This document shows positions 5,430 to 7,655 of a stretch of 7,655 bases of DNA, one piece after another. Position 1 is the stretch's first letter. Every line of letters starts with the position of its first letter. A program made the translations under genes and the position numbers. The notes below the pieces were generated by a model that had not been told where the DNA came from, did no database searches, and saw only the letters and a list, made by a program, of their open reading frames with translations. Origin of the DNA: Rhizobacter sp. (lineage in GTDB: Bacteria; Pseudomonadota; Gammaproteobacteria; Burkholderiales; Burkholderiaceae); contig JACMKW010000147.1 in the NCBI GenBank assembly GCA_014379885.1, positions 1-7,655 on the forward strand, in the 5' to 3' direction.

Positions 5430-6500
5430 TCACAGCGCAGGGTCGCGGTGCTTCCAGCGAATCGCATCGATCTCGGCCAACAGTTCTGGAGAGAGCTTCA
5501 CGCTCGCCGCAGCCAGGTTCTCATCCAGCTGCTGCTTGTTCGTCACACCGATGATGGTGCTGGCCACACGCCACGAGGTGTAGCAAAACGCCAGCGCCAG
5601 TTGTGTGGGCGTGAGGCTATGCTGGCGTGCCAGTGCGTTGTACAGACGTGCGGCGTCAAGCGCCTCTGGCCGCCCCCAGCGTTGTTTGCGCGTCGATTCG
5701 AAAGCGGCCAAGCGGCCGAGTTCCTTCGCAGTCTGAAAGCCTGTTGCGTCGTACTTGCCGGTGAGTGCGCCGAACGCCAGCGGTGAATACGCCAGCAGCG
5801 ACACACCGAACCGGTACAGCGTTTCATCGAGCCCGTTGTCGAGCGCACGGCTGGTCAGCGCATACGGGTTCTGCACGGTGGCCACACGCGGCAGGCCGTG
5901 CTGTTCGGCCAGGTGCACGAACTCACTCACGCCCCAAGGCGTTTCGTTCGAGAGACCGATGTAGCGCACCTTGCCCGCTTTCACCAGGCCGGCCAAGGCT
6001 TCGAGTTGCTCGCGGATGGGGGTGTATTCCTTGTCGGGCTTAGGCTCGAAGCGCGGGTCGAAATACACGGCGCCGAAAACCGGGGCATTGCGGTTGGGCC
6101 AGTGGATCTGGTACAGGTCGATGCAGTCGGTGCGCAGGCGCGCCAGGCTGTCGTCGCAGGCCTGGCGAATGTCGGCCGGGGTGAGGTTGGCGGCACCGTT
6201 GCGCACCCAATCCATGTTGCGAGACGGGCCGGCCACCTTGCTGGCCAGCACCACTTTCTGGCGCACACCCGGGCGGGCAGCGAACCAGTTGCCGATGATG
6301 CGCTCGGTGGAACCATAGGTTTCGCGCCGCGCAGGCACCGAATACATCTCGGCCGTGTCGATGAAGTTGACGCCGCTCGCCACCGCGTGGTCGAGCAGGG
6401 TGTGAGCAAGGTCTTCGCCCACTTGCTCGCCAAAGGTCATGGTGCCCAGGCAAATGGAGGTGACGCGCAGATCGCTGCGCCCAAGGGTGATGTGCTGCAT
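5430..6500 (-). CDS. NADP(H)-dependent aldo-keto reductase, Tas-like
   Basis: A 356-residue aldo-keto reductase that resembles E. coli Tas along its length (GTMTFGEQ, residues 19-26; FIDTAEMYSVP, 46-56; VGNW-like IGNW; SKVAGPSRN, 87-95; YQIHWPNR, 130-137; RYIGLSNETPWGVSEF, 179-194; QNPYALTSR, 210-218; LLAYSPLAFGALTGKY, 235-250). The catalytic tetrad of the superfamily is present as D48, Y53, K88 and H133. Such enzymes reduce aldehydes or ketones with NADPH in the cytosol; the natural substrate of this subgroup is uncertain. The ATG at 6498-6500 is chosen because MQHITLGRSDLRV matches the usual N-terminal strand; the in-frame extension to 6590 encodes unrelated residues. A weak GACGAG patch lies before the start. 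The gene diverges from the DUF2975 gene across a 134-base region, and is the upstream-most gene of the - strand run, although the repeat after its stop may separate it from ybaK. Confidence 0.93.
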   Translation of the reverse strand: MQHITLGRSDLRVTSICLGTMTFGEQVGEDLAHTLLDHAVASGVNFIDTAEMYSVPARRETYGSTERIIGNWFAARPGVRQKVVLASKVAGPSRNMDWVRNGAANLTPADIRQACDDSLARLRTDCIDLYQIHWPNRNAPVFGAVYFDPRFEPKPDKEYTPIREQLEALAGLVKAGKVRYIGLSNETPWGVSEFVHLAEQHGLPRVATVQNPYALTSRALDNGLDETLYRFGVSLLAYSPLAFGALTGKYDATGFQTAKELGRLAAFESTRKQRWGRPEALDAARLYNALARQHSLTPTQLALAFCYTSWRVASTIIGVTNKQQLDENLAAASVKLSPELLAEIDAIRWKHRDPAL

Positions 6501-6578
6501 GGTGGCTCGTCGCAGAGGTGATTCGGAAGCCGCGAGTGTGCCGCAAACGCCTCCAGTCGACAGACGGGGCCCAAGGCA

Positions 6579-6607
6579 TTGACGAACCAACTTTACTGTT
6601 TTACAGT
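6579..6607 (+). promoter_or_regulatory. Candidate sigma70 promoter of the DUF2975-XRE unit
   Basis: TTGACG (6579-6584; 5 of 6 to TTGACA) is followed after 17 bases by TACAGT (6602-6607; 4 of 6 to TATAAT). A second overlapping option is TTTACT (6592-6597) with TATTAT (6615-6620), also 17 bases apart. Bases 6585-6624 contain only 9 G or C in 40, an AT-rich island in an otherwise GC-rich window. The first option gives a leader of about 20 bases, the second one of only a few bases; no clear Shine-Dalgarno site precedes the ATG at 6635. Confidence 0.55.
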
Positions 6608-6612
6608 AAGTT
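6589..6612. promoter_or_regulatory. Inverted repeat, probable repressor operator
   Basis: TTACTGT (6593-6599) and ACAGTAA (6603-6609) are perfect complements around a 3-base TTT centre. Allowing one extra T in the left arm, the symmetry extends to AACTTTACTGT / ACAGTAAGTT. The dyad overlaps the -10 hexamer of one promoter option and the -35 of the other, a typical place for a repressor to block RNA polymerase. The small Cro/CI-type protein encoded two genes downstream is the natural candidate binder (inference). The 3-base centre is too short for the standard enterobacterial LexA box (CTGT-N8-ACAG). Confidence 0.6.
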
Positions 6613-6634
6613 TTTATTATTCAACGGCACACAC

Positions 6635-7198
6635 ATGAATCCTGCCCTGCCCCTGCTGCCGCCTGACAGCCCGGCCCTCGCCCGCATTCGGCACATTGCC
6701 TGGTGGGTTCGCGGGCTCATGCTGCTGGCGGGTGTCGTGCTCGTCTCGCTGCCGCTGGCCTTCTGGCTGAACCCCGTTTTACTGGCCCAGGCGCTGAGCG
6801 CCATGCCGAAACCCGGCGCGGCCTCGCTCACGCCCACCATCCGCCTGGTCACCGTCGCGGCCTTGTTGCCACTGGTGGCGATGGTGCTGTTCGGGCTACA
6901 GCAGCTGTGGCGACTTTTTGATGGCTATGCGCGCGGCGAGGTGTTCACCGAGATCGCGTCCACGCGCCTGCGTCGGCTGGCCATCGTGATGATGCTGATG
7001 TGCCTCGTGAAGCCGCTCACGGGTGCGGTGATGTCGGTCATCCTCAGCTGGAACAACCCGCCGGGGCAGCGTGCGATCACCCTGGGCCTCTCAAGCGACG
7101 ACTACGTCTACCTCCTCTTGGGCGCCGTGTTGCTGGCCATTGCCTCGGTGATGCGAGAGGCGGCCCGGCTGGCGCAAGAGAACGCCGAATTCGTCTGA
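6635..7198 (+). CDS. DUF2975 membrane protein
   Basis: A 187-residue inner-membrane protein of the DUF2975 family, whose function is unknown. Four hydrophobic segments are visible: about 22-45 (WWVRGLMLLAGVVLVSLPL), 69-92 (RLVTVAALLPLVAMVLFGL), 113-138 (RRLAIVMMLMCLVKPLTGAV) and 157-175 (YVYLLLGAVLLAIASVM). Between helices 2 and 3 lies LFDGYARGEVFTEIASTRLRR, the family's conserved loop. The ATG at 6635 is chosen because it follows the promoter and AT-rich island and leaves a short N-terminal tail before helix 1; an earlier in-frame start at 6518 would place the promoter inside the gene and add an unrelated polar sequence. A small XRE-type regulator gene follows after 12 bases. This pairing is common for DUF2975 genes (Bacillus YoaS/YozG are comparable), suggesting that the membrane protein modulates the regulator or is its target. 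Confidence 0.88.
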   Translation: MNPALPLLPPDSPALARIRHIAWWVRGLMLLAGVVLVSLPLAFWLNPVLLAQALSAMPKPGAASLTPTIRLVTVAALLPLVAMVLFGLQQLWRLFDGYARGEVFTEIASTRLRRLAIVMMLMCLVKPLTGAVMSVILSWNNPPGQRAITLGLSSDDYVYLLLGAVLLAIASVMREAARLAQENAEFV

Positions 7199-7210
7199 AG
7201 AAGCCCATAC

Positions 7211-7456
7211 ATGCCCATCGTCGTGAACCTCGACGTGATGCTGGCCCGCCGCAAGATCCGCTCGCGCGAGCTGGCCGAGCGCGTGGGCATTACCGAGCAA
7301 AACATCTCGCTTCTCAAATCGGGCAAGGTGCGCGGCGTGCGCTTCGACACGCTGGCCCGCATCTGCGAAGTGCTGCAGTGCCAGCCCGGCGATCTGCTGG
7401 AGTACCGCTCCGGCGAAACATCGACTTCCGAAGGTTCAACCGATGACACGCCTTGA
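7211..7456 (+). CDS. Small Cro/CI (XRE)-family transcriptional regulator
   Basis: An 81-residue single-domain DNA-binding protein. The helix-turn-helix runs through LAERVGITEQNISLLKSGKV (residues 21-40), followed by RFDTLARICEVLQCQPGDLLEY (43-64), the standard pattern of the YozG-like XRE subgroup found beside DUF2975 genes. The remaining C-terminal tail (SGETSTSEGSTDDTP) is polar and probably disordered; no ligand or oligomerisation domain is visible. The ATG at 7211 has a purine-rich GAAGAAG seven bases upstream that overlaps the DUF2975 stop region. The end of the gene overlaps the start of the lipoprotein gene by 14 bases. It probably binds the dyad at 6589-6612 and controls its own operon; that is inference. 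Confidence 0.92.
   Translation: MPIVVNLDVMLARRKIRSRELAERVGITEQNISLLKSGKVRGVRFDTLARICEVLQCQPGDLLEYRSGETSTSEGSTDDTP
7430..7434 (+). promoter_or_regulatory. Ribosome-binding site of the lipoprotein gene
   Basis: GAAGG lies 8 bases before the ATG at 7443, inside the end of the regulator gene. It is the clearest Shine-Dalgarno sequence in the window and supports translation of the overlapping frame. Confidence 0.6.
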
Positions 7457-7655
7457 CCACTTGGCAGCCCCCCTGCTGCTCTGCCTCACCCTCACTGCCT
7501 GCGCCAACACCTACTGGGAGCGCAGCCTCTACGAAGGCATGCGCCAGGGTGCCGACAACGCCGCCCGCCAGCCCGGGCCACGTGCGGTGCCGCAAACCAC
7601 GCGGCTGCCGGAACATGAGCAGTACGAGCGCGAACGCCAACGGCTGCTCGGTGCC
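7443..7655 (+). CDS. Uncharacterised small lipoprotein, 3' end missing
   Basis: An open frame of 71 codons that runs off the window. The N-terminus MTRLDHLAAPLLLCLTLTAC is a short lipoprotein signal: a charged start, a hydrophobic stretch, and a lipobox L-T-A-C with the lipid-attached Cys at residue 20. The mature part begins CANTYWERSLYEGMRQGADN and then turns Pro/Arg-rich and charged (HEQYERERQRLLG at 59-71). Residues +2 and +3 are Ala and Asn, not the Asp at +2 linked to inner-membrane retention, so outer-membrane sorting is likely. The ATG overlaps the regulator gene by 14 bases and has a good ribosome-binding site, so it is probably the third gene of the DUF2975-XRE unit. I do not recognise a functional family. 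Confidence is limited by the missing end. Confidence 0.8.
   Translation, partial: MTRLDHLAAPLLLCLTLTACANTYWERSLYEGMRQGADNAARQPGPRAVPQTTRLPEHEQYERERQRLLGA

Noticed and set aside
5898..6521. + strand open frame (207 codons) antisense to the aldo-keto reductase
   Set aside because: It mirrors the codon pattern of the reductase and has no domain; the reductase carries its complete catalytic tetrad.
6596..6606. Possible LexA box CTGT...ACAG in the divergent region
   Set aside because: The spacing is 3 bases instead of 8, and no SOS-type gene is adjacent; a regulator-specific operator is more likely.
6518..6634. N-terminal extension of the DUF2975 gene to 6518
   Set aside because: It would contain the promoter hexamers and the dyad, and encodes residues unlike the family.

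Overview
The window is GC-rich DNA packed with short intergenic gaps. Protein similarity points to a betaproteobacterium of the order Burkholderiales, probably near the Rubrivivax/Methylibium/Rhizobacter group. This placement rests on remembered family resemblance, on overlapping ATGA/GTGA gene junctions, and on two intergenic repeats of a kind I associate with such genomes; no search was run. I recognise no tRNA, rRNA, CRISPR array, insertion sequence or phage gene. The longest stretch without a gene is 134 bases (6501-6634).

Layout. (1) Bases 2-1138, + strand: the 3' part of a PQQ-dependent glucose/sorbosone dehydrogenase-type protein whose start lies outside the window, beginning here inside a proline-rich linker. 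(2) Bases 1194-3662, + strand: a compact cluster of a PHP-domain phosphoesterase (YciV/RNase AM type), a ten-helix EamA/DMT transporter overlapping it by GTGA, and a YciO-type YrdC-domain protein. (3) Bases 3663-3779: a convergent gap filled by a large imperfect palindrome. (4) Bases 3780-6500, - strand, read right to left: a Tas-like aldo-keto reductase, a 108-base gap with a G/C-rich repeat, then ybaK (Cys-tRNA(Pro) deacylase), plsY (acyl-phosphate:glycerol-3-phosphate acyltransferase) and a RidA-family protein, with plsY and ridA overlapping by ATGA. (5) Bases 6501-6634: a divergent control region with an AT-rich island, good promoter hexamers and a clear dyad. (6) Bases 6635-7655, + strand: a DUF2975 four-helix membrane protein, a small Cro/CI-type regulator, and the start of a previously uncounted small lipoprotein gene that runs off the window.

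Most genes are conserved housekeeping types: tRNA quality control (ybaK), phospholipid synthesis (plsY), reactive enamine/imine clearance (ridA), RNA/nucleotide turnover (PHP) and a carbonyl reductase. The part with most potential novelty is the right end. There a DUF2975 membrane protein, an XRE regulator and a lipoprotein appear to form one transcription unit behind a promoter covered by an inverted repeat. I find no strong evidence of a wholly new system; that module is the best candidate.
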